A stretch of 64,000 nt of DNA from Deinococcus roseus (GTDB lineage Bacteria > Deinococcota > Deinococci > Deinococcales > Deinococcaceae): NCBI RefSeq assembly GCF_014646895.1, contig NZ_BMOD01000013.1, positions 1 through 64,000 on the forward strand, read 5' to 3'. How positions within the stretch are numbered: the stretch's first letter is position 1; each line of letters opens with the position of its first letter. Both the position numbers and the translations under genes were made by a program. The notes beneath the pieces were generated by a model. It was given only the letters and a program-made list of their open reading frames with translations. It was not told the DNA's origin and searched no databases. Positions 1-7,952 of the stretch are shown piece by piece.

Positions 1-909
1 GCAAAACATGTGCCCCTCAACTACTGGTCTTCCAGCTGGATTCCTGGCATCAATGCGGCCCGTCCCAACACCTTCACGCTGGCCGAAGCCTGGCTGGAAG
101 GAGATTCCACCCAGTTGAAACCCTACCTGGATGCAGGTTTTGATTCCACTTTCAATTTTCCACTCAGAAAAGCCCTGGTGGACAGCATCGGCAAAGCAGG
201 AAGCCTGGACATTCTGGCGGCAAAAGTGCAGGACTACACCACCAACCTGGGCATCAACCGGGCGCTGTTGCAGGTCAATTTTCTGGACAACCACGACGTG
301 CAGCGCTTCATCAACGAACCTGGTTTCGGTGTGGCCGAAAGCGAAATCCGCAAGCGCTACCACATGGGGCTTGGTGCCCTTTTCACCCTTCCCGGCATTC
401 CCCAGCTTTACTACGGAGACGAACTGGGGGTGTACGGCGGGGGCGACCCGGACAACCGCAAAGACATGCCCTCCTGGGCCTGGACCGATGCAGGCCGAAA
501 CGCCACCCAGAGCGGTTATCTGGCAGGGGGCGGCAACCCCAAAACCACTTTTGACTTTGTGCAGAAACTCACCTACATCCGGGGCAACAACGAGGCCCTC
601 TGGAAAGGCGGTTATGTGGAACTGTGGCGTCCCAATGGCGGAGCCACCAATGTGTTCGCATTTTACCGGGGCAACAACCTGAACAACCGTTTTGTGGTGG
701 TGTTCAACAATGGCAGCGCAGCATCTGGTAACGTTACCATAAATATCAGTGGCAACACCTTCCTGCCCGCCACCGACCGCAGTTACATGGCAAGTGCCAC
801 CTATGACGATCAGGCCGGACAGGGCGCACCTGCCACCATCACGGCCAGTGGCGGAAACCTGGTGGTGAATTTGCCCGCCAAAACCTTCGCCATCTACAAA
901 GCCCGCTGA
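1..909 (+). CDS. GH13 alpha-amylase, C-terminal part (5' end outside window)
   Basis: Retaining glycoside hydrolase of family GH13 that cleaves alpha-1,4-glucans. The reading frame is open from base 1, so the true start lies upstream; only about 302 residues are seen. Visible family motifs are the acid/base region TFTLAEAW (Glu in LAEAW), the region IV motif FLDNHDVQRF with the transition-state Asp, and GIPQLYYGDELG near the end of the barrel, followed by a C-terminal beta-sandwich from about residue 210. Export cannot be judged without the N terminus. A perfect short hairpin follows the stop codon. Exact specificity (amylase, neopullulanase or other) cannot be told from this part. Confidence 0.9.
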   Translation, partial: AKHVPLNYWSSSWIPGINAARPNTFTLAEAWLEGDSTQLKPYLDAGFDSTFNFPLRKALVDSIGKAGSLDILAAKVQDYTTNLGINRALLQVNFLDNHDVQRFINEPGFGVAESEIRKRYHMGLGALFTLPGIPQLYYGDELGVYGGGDPDNRKDMPSWAWTDAGRNATQSGYLAGGGNPKTTFDFVQKLTYIRGNNEALWKGGYVELWRPNGGATNVFAFYRGNNLNNRFVVVFNNGSAASGNVTINISGNTFLPATDRSYMASATYDDQAGQGAPATITASGGNLVVNLPAKTFAIYKAR

Positions 910-962
910 AAACACAACCTTCAAGCCAGTCTCCTCTGCCCTGACGTATGGACACCAACAAA

Positions 963-984
963 GCCCACTGCAACTGCAGTGGGC
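963..984 (+). terminator. hairpin after the amylase gene
   Basis: GCCCACTGCA and its exact reverse complement TGCAGTGGGC are separated by 2 nt, about 55 nt after the amylase stop. There is no T-run afterwards, so it is a weak candidate for a 3' end, shared by the convergent VOC gene. Confidence 0.4.
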
Positions 985-1021
985 GCTCAGGTGATCCTGG
1001 TGCTTCAAACCTTCTGAGGAT

Positions 1022-1495
1022 TCAGGATCCGGGAAACTCCACCAGTTCAAGAATGGTGCCATCCTGATTTTGCAGGTACACCAGACGCGCACCCACGGGA
1101 CCCGGTTTTTCTTTGACCAGCGCCACTTTGCCTCTGATCTGCCAGCCCCATTCACCACAGGCCTGGATCATTTGATCCAGGTTGCTGACTTTTAAAGCCA
1201 CATGCCAGAAACCCACATCCACCGGAGTGGGTCGGTAGGTCTTGCGGTCTTCAGGCTGCAGGGGTTGAATGAACTCCAGGGTCAGGCTGTCTTTTTTCAG
1301 GAAAGCCACTTTGCTGCGAATGCCTGGCACGCCCGTCACGTCTTCTGCCAGTGGGCCGCCCACCTCTGTGGTGCCTTGCAGGGTGAAACCCAGCACCTGC
1401 TGCCAGAAGTCGATGGTGTGCTGCAAATCACTGACGGTGATGCCAACATGCGCGAAGGCCTGAACACCTGCGGGATGGGTTTGCTCTGGATTCAT
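1022..1495 (-). CDS. VOC superfamily protein (glyoxalase/dioxygenase fold)
   Basis: About 157 residues with the vicinal-oxygen-chelate pattern: FAHVGITVSDLQHTIDFWQ near the N terminus, FWHVALKVSNLD in the second half, and a C-terminal VYLQNQDGTILELVEF strand carrying the usual metal-ligand Glu. Members are lyases, dioxygenases or binding proteins, and the substrate cannot be told here. The chosen ATG (M-N-P-E-Q) has GAGG about 11 nt upstream; an in-frame GTG at 1519 would add 8 residues. It stands alone between the amylase and MFS genes. Confidence 0.8.
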   Translation of the reverse strand: MNPEQTHPAGVQAFAHVGITVSDLQHTIDFWQQVLGFTLQGTTEVGGPLAEDVTGVPGIRSKVAFLKKDSLTLEFIQPLQPEDRKTYRPTPVDVGFWHVALKVSNLDQMIQACGEWGWQIRGKVALVKEKPGPVGARLVYLQNQDGTILELVEFPGS

Positions 1496-1572
1496 GCGTA
1501 GGGTCACCTCAAGAAGCACTTTAGAGCATTTGACAGCAGCATGAGGGGTGTTCTCTTGAGCTGCTGTTTTTT

Positions 1573-1606
1573 GGAAGAGGAGGATTCAGAAGTGTCCTCC
1601 TCTTCC
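1573..1606. repeat. 12-bp perfect inverted repeat
   Basis: GGAAGAGGAGGA pairs exactly with TCCTCCTCTTCC across a 10-nt loop. It lies between the MFS stop (1639) and the start of the VOC gene and probably ends the MFS transcript. The run of T precedes the stem on the + strand, so on the minus strand A residues follow it; it is not a classic U-tailed terminator. Confidence 0.5.
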
Positions 1607-1638
1607 CTGCTGCATGGCGATGTTTGAGGGTTCCCTGC

Positions 1639-2775
1639 TCAGGGTTCTGGAGTGGCGTTCTTGACCTGACGGCGCAAAAAGAGCACCACCATCAGGGTCA
1701 GGGCGGTGAGCACAATCAGCACGTAAGGAAGGGAGGTTCCGCCTGTGGCAGCCACCACCTGGGAGACCACCAGAGGAAAAACCATTCCTGCGGTCAGGGC
1801 TGCGGCCATCACTGCGCCTGATCGGTGTTGCGCTCCGGGAACGGTGTGGATCAGCCAGCTGAAGACATTCGGGAAGAACACAGCCACCCCTCCACCGCAA
1901 AGCACCAGCAGCCACCAGGCAGAGGGCAGCAGGCAGGCCAGGACCAGCAGCACCAGCGTGAGGGTGAGGGCTCCGGCCACCAGACTGGAGGGGGAAACCC
2001 TTGCACTGATCCACACGGCTGCCAGCCTGGACAGCGTGAAGGTGAGGAAAAACAGCGAGGTGGCCGTGGCCGCCTGTGCTGCGCTCTGGCCCATCGCCAC
2101 CAGGTGACTGGCCAGCAGGGAGGTGCTGGCTTCAATGCCTCCTCCGACCACCATCAGGACCAGGAAGAGGATCCACAGTTTTCCAGAGGGATGGGTTTGC
2201 TGCTGCCCGGCAGCGGGTTCAGGCTGGGCATCGTGCATGCGGTAGGCCAGGGGATGCAAAAGCGCACCCAGCAGGGCCATCAGCAGGAAAACCACCTTTC
2301 CCTGGGTGTGGGGAAGCTGGGTCAGCAGGGGGCTGAGCACTGCACCCACCCCGAAAACCGTGTTGATCAGGTTGGATTTGCTGGACCCCTGGGCTGCAAA
2401 GATCGTGTTGATGCGCACCGCCAGAATGCCGAATCCCACCCCGATCAGCAAAGCCCCCAGCAAGGCCACCATCCAGAAAGGCGCAAAACCCAGCAGCAAG
2501 GTGCCCACGGTCAGGATGCTGAGGGCCACTCCGATGCGTTGCCGACCCAGCAGAAAAGGCCTCACCCCCAGGGCCAGGGCCGCCAGCAGGGTGCCCAGTC
2601 CGTGCACGGAAAGCAGCAGGGCTGCAGACTGTACAGACTGTCCGAAGGCCGCTCCAATGGTTTGCAGGGTGGGTCCATAAAGGGCCTGGGTGCCGCCCAG
2701 CAGAAAGAACAGCAGCAGTCCAGAGGAGAGGCTGGGTGCTGCTGTTTTGTAAATCGATTTACTTTGTGCAGGCAT
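1639..2775 (-). CDS. MFS transporter
   Basis: A 378-residue integral membrane protein with about twelve hydrophobic segments, of the major facilitator superfamily, resembling sugar or drug exporters. The first segment is LLLFFLLGGTQALYGPTL and a charged central loop lies around residues 185-205. The open frame continues far upstream across the divergent regulator gene, but that part is antisense; the real start is ATG 2775. The palindrome GTAAATCGATTTAC lies inside codons 5-9, so a repressor bound there would block elongation or initiation. Divergent from the LacI-type regulator that probably controls it. Substrate unknown. Confidence 0.85.
   Translation of the reverse strand: MPAQSKSIYKTAAPSLSSGLLLFFLLGGTQALYGPTLQTIGAAFGQSVQSAALLLSVHGLGTLLAALALGVRPFLLGRQRIGVALSILTVGTLLLGFAPFWMVALLGALLIGVGFGILAVRINTIFAAQGSSKSNLINTVFGVGAVLSPLLTQLPHTQGKVVFLLMALLGALLHPLAYRMHDAQPEPAAGQQQTHPSGKLWILFLVLMVVGGGIEASTSLLASHLVAMGQSAAQAATATSLFFLTFTLSRLAAVWISARVSPSSLVAGALTLTLVLLVLACLLPSAWWLLVLCGGGVAVFFPNVFSWLIHTVPGAQHRSGAVMAAALTAGMVFPLVVSQVVAATGGTSLPYVLIVLTALTLMVVLFLRRQVKNATPEP
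2749..2762. promoter_or_regulatory. LacI-type operator O1 inside the MFS start
   Basis: The 14-bp perfect palindrome GTAAATCGATTTAC with a central CG is a typical LacI/PurR-family operator shape. It is identical to the copy at 2825-2838 and lies 76 bp from it, on the MFS side of the divergent region. Confidence 0.8.
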
Positions 2776-2823
2776 GGGGTTATGGAGGGTTCGGCTTCGC
2801 AGGTTCAAGGGAGGAATCCTTTC

Positions 2824-2839
2824 TGTAAATCGATTTACA
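2824..2839. promoter_or_regulatory. LacI-type operator O2 before the regulator gene
   Basis: The 16-bp perfect palindrome TGTAAATCGATTTACA ends 17 nt before the regulator start codon. It overlaps the place where the -35 region of the regulator promoter should lie, so autorepression is likely. Confidence 0.8.
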
Positions 2840-2842
2840 TGA

Positions 2843-2848
2843 TACACT
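2843..2848 (+). promoter_or_regulatory. -10 element, probably leaderless start of the LacI gene
   Basis: TACACT ends 8 nt before ATG 2857 and no Shine-Dalgarno sequence is present, which fits a leaderless transcript. Confidence 0.5.
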
Positions 2849-2856
2849 GTCCCCAC

Positions 2857-3927
2857 ATGACAAGGGAAGCCCCCACCCCCCGCCGCCGTGCCACCCTCAA
2901 AGACGTGGCAGCAGCCCTCGGGGTGTCGCCTGCCACCATCTCCAACGCCTACAACCGGCCCCACCACCTTTCTGCAGACCTGCGGGAACGGGTGTTCCAG
3001 ATGGCACAGCAACTCGGGTATCCGGGTCCCCACCCGACTGCCCGGTCGCTGCGCATCCAGCAAGCCGGAGCCCTGGGGGTGCTCTATCCAGAACGCCTGT
3101 TTCAGGCCTTCAGCGATCCCTTTTCCACGGAGTTTCTGCGCGGCATCACTGCCGCCACCGAAGGGGCCGGACTGGGCTTGCTCCTGGTTCCCGCCAGTTC
3201 TTCCAGCCACCCGGCGGTGTCCACGGTGCAAGGGGCCAATGTGGACGGACTGGTGCTGTATTCCCTGGCAGACAACGACCCCCGCATGCAAGCGGCACTG
3301 GTCCGGCAGGTTCCGATGGTGCTGGTGGACCAGCCCAGGCTGGAAGGCTTCCCTTTTGTGGGCATCGAAGACCAGCACGGAGCAGAAATGGCGGCCAGAC
3401 ACCTCATCGACCTGGGGCACCACAAAGTGGGCATCGTCAGCCTGAAATTCTCGCCTGAAAGCTTTGACATCCTGATCACGGCCAACCACCCTCCCACCTG
3501 CCATTACCGGGTGAGTTCCAGCCGTCTGGAAGGCTACCTGGAAGGCCTGCAGCTTCCTGCAGAACACCTGCCGGTCTTCATCTGCGAACACAACAGCCTG
3601 CAAAACGGAGCCCTGGCCGCCACCCAACTGCTGGATGCCCACCCCGACCTCACTGCCATTCTGACCATGAGCGACCAGCTGGCCTTCGGGGTGATGGAAG
3701 CCGCCCGCAACCGTGGTCTGAACATCCCAGAAGACCTCTCGGTGGTGGGTTACGACGATGGAGCCAGCGCATTGCAGGCCGGACTCACCACCATCCATCA
3801 GCCATCAGAGACCAAAGGCAGGCTGGCAGGTGAAGCACTGATCCAGTTGTTGCAAGGACAGGTGCCTGCTGCAGAACAGATCCTGCCCACCCGTCTGGTG
3901 GTGCGGGGCACGACCCGGAACTTCTGA
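2857..3927 (+). CDS. LacI-family transcriptional regulator
   Basis: A 356-residue repressor. Residues about 13-60 form the LacI helix-turn-helix (LKDVAAALGVSPATIS) and hinge helix; the rest is a periplasmic-binding-protein-like ligand domain, with the subfamily signature TAILTMSDQLAFGVMEAARN and VVGYDDG in the second half. It faces an MFS gene, with two identical palindromic operators in the shared region, so it is expected to repress that transporter and itself until a sugar-like effector binds. The start at 2857 is the first ATG before the HTH and has no ribosome binding site. Confidence 0.93.
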   Translation: MTREAPTPRRRATLKDVAAALGVSPATISNAYNRPHHLSADLRERVFQMAQQLGYPGPHPTARSLRIQQAGALGVLYPERLFQAFSDPFSTEFLRGITAATEGAGLGLLLVPASSSSHPAVSTVQGANVDGLVLYSLADNDPRMQAALVRQVPMVLVDQPRLEGFPFVGIEDQHGAEMAARHLIDLGHHKVGIVSLKFSPESFDILITANHPPTCHYRVSSSRLEGYLEGLQLPAEHLPVFICEHNSLQNGALAATQLLDAHPDLTAILTMSDQLAFGVMEAARNRGLNIPEDLSVVGYDDGASALQAGLTTIHQPSETKGRLAGEALIQLLQGQVPAAEQILPTRLVVRGTTRNF

Positions 3928-4151
3928 GGGACATTTCGTGGGCAGCTGCCTACATCTTGCACAGCAAAATTTCCCAGAACCCAGAAGCACCGACAGGCAG
4001 CCCTGAACAGCATCTTCAGGTGCTGGCAGATGACCACTGAAAGACCCTGTGGCACAAAAGATGGGATGCAACAAGATCCACATCCCGCCTTCAAAAACCA
4101 GCCCATGAATGTTGCACTTCTTGGGCTGGTGCATTTTCAAAGGCTGTTCCT

Positions 4152-5042
4152 TCAGTCCAGCGGTAAGGCCACCTGCACTTCTTTTTCCTGTTGTTTCACA
4201 GTGATGATCACCAGCATGCCCAGCAGCAAAGCCAGACCCACCCACTGCAGCAGTTGCAACCTCTCGGCAAAAAGCAGCATGGCCAGCAAAATGGAGACCA
4301 CCGGTTCAAACAAACTCAGCAGCCCGGCAGTCACACTGGTGATGACCTTCAGGCCCTGCTGGAACAGCACGTAACCCACAGCGGAAGGCGCAATGGCCAG
4401 ATACAGCAAAATCCCCCAGGAAGACAGGGGCAGTTCAGTGAGTTGCGGGGGTTGCGGGGCCACGGGCAGCAGAAAACCGGACCCCACCAGAAAAGCCATT
4501 CCAATCAGCAAAGTTTGCCCTTGATGGTGGGCGATCTGCTCGCTGGAACGGATCAGGAGGGCCCAGCCTGCGCCTGCCAGAACAGAGAGCAAAATGCCCT
4601 GCACGCCAGAGGGCGTGACCTGCAGACCCGTGAGGAAACCCAGACCCAGCATGCCCAGCAGCAAGGCCAGACCCAGGGACATTCGGGGCCGGAGGGTTCT
4701 TTGCACCAGACCCAGCAAGGCCAGCAAAAGGGGTGCAGTGCCCAGAGAAACGGTGACGGCGATGCTCACACCACTGAGGGGAATGGCTTTGAAGTAAGCC
4801 CAGCAATACACGGCGTGACCCAGACCGATGCCGACCACAGGCCAGAAGGCCTGCCGGGTGAACATCCAGGGGCCTTTCAGACAGAAAATCAGCAGCACAG
4901 GGGCAGCCAGCCCCAGACGCAGAAAAGCAATGTGTTCTGGCAGCAGGGAGGTGGTGTTTTGCAACTGGTGTACGCCGATGCCCACTGTGCCCCACAGCAC
5001 AGCAGCAATGAGGGTGAGCAGCACCCCGGACAGGTGTTTCAT
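4152..5042 (-). CDS. EamA/DMT-superfamily permease (first of two)
   Basis: A 296-residue drug/metabolite transporter with two EamA repeats of about five membrane segments each (ALLWGTVG-like start, second repeat beginning near GILLSVLAGAGWALLI). Such proteins export metabolites, amino acids or drugs. The start at 5042 has AAAAGGATC six to seven bases upstream. The leader carries a nested set of inverted repeats (5067-5169). The neighbouring cupin gene is followed by another EamA permease on the opposite strand, so the two exporters bracket a small metabolic gene. Confidence 0.88.
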   Translation of the reverse strand: MKHLSGVLLTLIAAVLWGTVGIGVHQLQNTTSLLPEHIAFLRLGLAAPVLLIFCLKGPWMFTRQAFWPVVGIGLGHAVYCWAYFKAIPLSGVSIAVTVSLGTAPLLLALLGLVQRTLRPRMSLGLALLLGMLGLGFLTGLQVTPSGVQGILLSVLAGAGWALLIRSSEQIAHHQGQTLLIGMAFLVGSGFLLPVAPQPPQLTELPLSSWGILLYLAIAPSAVGYVLFQQGLKVITSVTAGLLSLFEPVVSILLAMLLFAERLQLLQWVGLALLLGMLVIITVKQQEKEVQVALPLD

Positions 5043-5066
5043 GGTTGATCCTTTTCAAAAAACGGG

Positions 5067-5169
5067 CTTCATCTCCCCAGATCACAGGAAAGCCCCTGAC
5101 TGCCGCCCGTGGGACGGTCAGGACACAAACCTGGACGCCTGAAATCAGGCCAGGGGTGGAGAGATGAAG
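5067..5169. ncRNA. candidate structured leader (three-way junction)
   Basis: CTTCATCTC (5067-5075) and GAGATGAAG (5161-5169) are exact complements enclosing two local hairpins: CCTGAC/GTCAGG (5095-5100 with 5117-5122) and CTGG/CCAG plus CCTGA/TCAGG (5131-5153). Read on the minus strand this would be the EamA 5' leader, ending 25 nt before its start codon. No known riboswitch consensus was recognised. It could instead be chance palindromes or regulator sites. Confidence 0.35.
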
Positions 5170-5223
5170 TAAAGACCAACCGTCATGGTTTGCAGGTTAA
5201 GGCACCCTGCGGCGGGTCACATC

Positions 5224-5255
5224 TGCCGTCTGGCTTACGGAAGGACCAGACGGCA
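5224..5255. repeat. 10-bp inverted repeat in the eamA-cupin divergent region
   Basis: TGCCGTCTGG and CCAGACGGCA are perfect complements around a 12-nt spacer. The 380-bp divergent region 5043-5422 holds this, the nested repeats at 5067-5169 and no coding sequence. It may be a regulator site or part of a leader. Confidence 0.45.
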
Positions 5256-5422
5256 TCCGGTGGATCAGGCAAAAACACCGCAGAAATGGGCTACTTCCGT
5301 TGCTGCAATCCGAGTACAGTGGTGTCCAGGAGCGAACAGGAGAAGCATCCGGTTTCCTGTGGCAACACATCAATGAATTCACCCTGGAACCCACCGCCCA
5401 ACCCTGGTCAAAGGAGACTTTC

Positions 5423-5821
5423 ATGGACATCAAACGCACTGGCAGCAGGCCCTCAAACAAAGGCCCGGCAGATTGGTTCACCGGTCAGGTTCGCATTGAC
5501 CCCCTTTTTCAGCCGGTGGAGCCTGCCCGCACCGCCGGAAACACCGTGACTTTTGAGCCTGCAGCACGCACCGCATGGCACACCCATCCCCTCGGGCAGA
5601 CCCTGATTGTCACCGCTGGAAAGGGATTCGTGCAGGTGTGGGGTGAGGAGGTCCAGGAGATCCACCCCGGAGATGTGGTGTGGTTTTCCCCTGGAGAGAA
5701 ACACTGGCATGGAGCAAGTTCAGACACCGCCATGACCCACATTGCCATTCAGGAAAGCCTGGACGGCAAGGCTGTGGATTGGCTGGAGCACGTCAGCGAC
5801 GAACAGTACCTGCAGCAGTGA
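5423..5821 (+). CDS. cupin domain protein
   Basis: A 132-residue single-domain cupin. Motif 1 is AWHTHPLGQTLIVTAGKG and motif 2 is IHPGDVVWFSPGEKHWHGA, so the metal-binding histidines are present. The sequence resembles small cupins annotated as (R)-mandelonitrile lyase-like or quercetin-2,3-dioxygenase-like proteins, but the reaction is unknown. The ATG at 5423 has AAGGAGA 6 nt upstream; the frame extends further but without a ribosome site. The next gene begins within its stop codon, so the two are translated together. Confidence 0.85.
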   Translation: MDIKRTGSRPSNKGPADWFTGQVRIDPLFQPVEPARTAGNTVTFEPAARTAWHTHPLGQTLIVTAGKGFVQVWGEEVQEIHPGDVVWFSPGEKHWHGASSDTAMTHIAIQESLDGKAVDWLEHVSDEQYLQQ

Positions 5822-6726
5822 AGGGGCCAGATCCCCTTGCTCCTCAGGCCCTCTTCAAAGGCATGGGGCTGTATGCCCTGGGGTTGCTGGTGCTGGCTTT
5901 GCTGGACACCCTCACCAAAGTCCTGACCGTGAACCACCATTACCCGGTGCCTGTGGTGGCCTGGGCCAGGTACACCGTGCAACTTCTGTTGATGCTGGCC
6001 ATCGTGACGCCCACACTGGGCACGCAGGCGTACCGACCCAAAAAACCTGTCCCGGTGGGGGTGCGCTCTTTGTGTCTGGTCTTTGCCACCCTTTTTCTGG
6101 GTCTGGCCTTGCAGCGCATGCCGCTGGCGGAGGCCCTCGCAATTGTTTTTGTCTCTCCTCTGCTGGTGGTGTTTCTGGCCCGAACGGTGCTGAAAGAAAC
6201 CCTCTCCTGGCCGCAGGTGCTGCTGGCCCTGGTGGGGTTCTGCGGGGTGCTGCTGATTGCCAGACCCAGCGGAAACCTGGATGCCCTGGGGGTGCTGTTT
6301 GCCGGGTTGTGTGCGGTGTGCACGGCCCTCTATCAGTTGCTCTCCCGCAGCCTGAGCCATGAAGGGCCTGTGGCTTTGCTGTTCAATTCTGCCCTGGTGG
6401 GTGCGGTGGTTTTCGGGGTTCTGGCGGCGTTCAACTGGGGAGGAGAGCCCCTGACCCTGACCACCACCGTGCTGTTTCTGTCGCTGGGGTTGTGTGCAGG
6501 GCTGGGGCATTTTCTGTTCACGCTGGGCTTTCAGCTTGCTCCGGCCTCCACCATGGCCCCCTTTTCTTATCTGCAGCTGCTTTTTGAGGGCATCTTTGGG
6601 TTTCTGGTGTTCCACCACCTGCCAGACCCATTGGCCCTGCTGGGGATGGGCGTCATCACCCTTTCCGGGGTGGGCATGGCTGTGCTGGGGCAAGTGGGGC
6701 GCAAAGGTTCGGGAAAATTGGTCTGA
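5818..6726 (+). CDS. EamA/DMT-superfamily permease (second)
   Basis: A 302-residue transporter with ten predicted membrane segments in two EamA repeats. The start chosen is GTG 5818, whose last bases form the cupin stop (GTGA overlap), a sign of translational coupling; the longer upstream frame overlaps the cupin gene and lacks membrane character. Sequence features include PLAEALAIVFVSPLLVVFLA in repeat one and the matching FSYLQLLFEGIFGFLVF in repeat two, typical of RhaT/YdcZ-like exporters. Substrate unknown; pairing with a cupin suggests export of a product of that enzyme or of a toxic precursor. Confidence 0.87.
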   Translation: MKGPDPLAPQALFKGMGLYALGLLVLALLDTLTKVLTVNHHYPVPVVAWARYTVQLLLMLAIVTPTLGTQAYRPKKPVPVGVRSLCLVFATLFLGLALQRMPLAEALAIVFVSPLLVVFLARTVLKETLSWPQVLLALVGFCGVLLIARPSGNLDALGVLFAGLCAVCTALYQLLSRSLSHEGPVALLFNSALVGAVVFGVLAAFNWGGEPLTLTTTVLFLSLGLCAGLGHFLFTLGFQLAPASTMAPFSYLQLLFEGIFGFLVFHHLPDPLALLGMGVITLSGVGMAVLGQVGRKGSGKLV

Positions 6727-6791
6727 GGGTTCAGGATGGGATTCGCTCTGCTGAACGAGATCTCTGCCAAACTTTCCTGTCAGGTGGTTTT

Positions 6792-6830
6792 AAAATCCGC
6801 AGAATCGGGTGAAAAATCCGCAGAATCAGG
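6792..6830. promoter_or_regulatory. tandem direct repeats, likely AraC-type operator
   Basis: AAAATCCGCAGAATCGGG (6792-6809) is repeated as AAAATCCGCAGAATCAGG (6813-6830). The period is 21 bp, two helical turns, as expected for two AraC-family monomers on one face. The pair sits about 80 bp upstream of the regulator start. Confidence 0.75.
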
Positions 6831-6911
6831 CAAAAAACCTCCGACCTGCTGCCTTACACTGAAACCATCACACCCAGCGCCGGTTTCTGGAACGCTGAAA
6901 GGATGGTGGCC

Positions 6912-7874
6912 GTGAAACCCAGCAAACCCAGCCTCACCCCTGCACAGGTGCCTCTGCAAGAACCCCAGGCCCAGGACCTGAAAACACTGGCCCAACTGAT
7001 TTTGCTTCACGCCCCTTACGACAGTGAATTCCAGTTGCCCCTTCCCGGCGTGAAGGTGACCCGCGCATCCCGCATCAACAACGACCTGTACCATGTGGTG
7101 TACCAGCCGAAAGTCTGCATTGTGGCCCAGGGGTCCAAGTCGGTGTTTCTGGGCAGTGAGGTCTTCACCTACGATCCGCTGCACATGCTGGGCGTTTCGG
7201 TGAATTTGCCGATTTCTTCGCAGGTGACCCAGGCATCCCAGCAGGAGCCGTTTCTGTGCCTCACCGTGGCGCTGGACCCCGTGCACATTGCTGACCTGGC
7301 CCAGCGTGCCTATCCCAACGGCCTGCCCCCCATGCCTGCCGAACGGGGTTTGTTTCTGGGGCTGGCCAGTGCGCAGATCGTGAATGCCGCCACCCGATTG
7401 CTGGAACTGCTGCAAGAGCCGCGTGAAGCAGCGCTGCTTTCTGGCCCCATCCTGGATGAGATCCTGCTGCGGTTGCTGCGCACCCCCATGGGCATTCGGC
7501 TCGCTGCACTCGGTCAGGCGGAGTCCAGTGTGCAGCGCATCTCCAGGGCCGTGGATCATGTGCGGCAGCATTTCGATGAAGCGCTCAGCATGGAAGACCT
7601 CGCCAGGATGGTGCACATGGGTCAGACCACCTTCCACCAGCACTTCAAGGATGTGACGGGCCTGAGCCCCCTGCAGTACCAGAAAACCCTGCGGCTGCAG
7701 GAAGCCAGGCGGCGGCTGCTGTCCGGTCTGGATGCCACCACCGCTTCAAGGCAGGTGGGGTACGTCAGTGTCTCGCAGTTTTCACGGGAGTACAGCCGCC
7801 AGTTTGGCCGCACCCCCCTCAAAGATGTGGCATTCCTGCGGGCCGAAGGTCCAGCCACCAGCCCCCTCAACTGA
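6912..7874 (+). CDS. AraC-family transcriptional regulator
   Basis: About 320 residues. The N-terminal half belongs to the AraC-type regulators with an N-terminal cupin-like domain (YHVVYQPKVCIVAQGSKSVFLG), and the C-terminal 100 residues hold two helix-turn-helices (MEDLARMVHMGQTTFHQHFK and ASRQVGYVSVSQFSREYSRQ). GTG 6912 is preceded by AAAGGA at a spacing of 8; an ATG at 6903 lies on the ribosome site itself. Direct repeats upstream are the probable autoregulatory site. The Bcr/CflA efflux gene starts 78 bp downstream in the same direction and is its likely target. Confidence 0.9.
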   Translation: MKPSKPSLTPAQVPLQEPQAQDLKTLAQLILLHAPYDSEFQLPLPGVKVTRASRINNDLYHVVYQPKVCIVAQGSKSVFLGSEVFTYDPLHMLGVSVNLPISSQVTQASQQEPFLCLTVALDPVHIADLAQRAYPNGLPPMPAERGLFLGLASAQIVNAATRLLELLQEPREAALLSGPILDEILLRLLRTPMGIRLAALGQAESSVQRISRAVDHVRQHFDEALSMEDLARMVHMGQTTFHQHFKDVTGLSPLQYQKTLRLQEARRRLLSGLDATTASRQVGYVSVSQFSREYSRQFGRTPLKDVAFLRAEGPATSPLN

Positions 7875-7952
7875 ACCTTCAAAGCCACCTGCCGTCCTGA
7901 CCCGGTCCTGCTGGGTCAACAGGCCTGATTTTTCCTGATTTCTGGAGCAAAC

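Noticed and set aside
1825..2856. Upstream extension of the LacI-type frame
   Set aside because: The extension is antisense to the MFS gene and has no domain character; the HTH begins right after ATG 2857.
1639..3798. A 719-residue minus-strand frame covering the MFS gene and the lacI-type gene
   Set aside because: The upstream half is antisense to a clear LacI-family gene and is rich in His/Gly/Gln shadow sequence; only 1639-2775 is membrane-protein-like.
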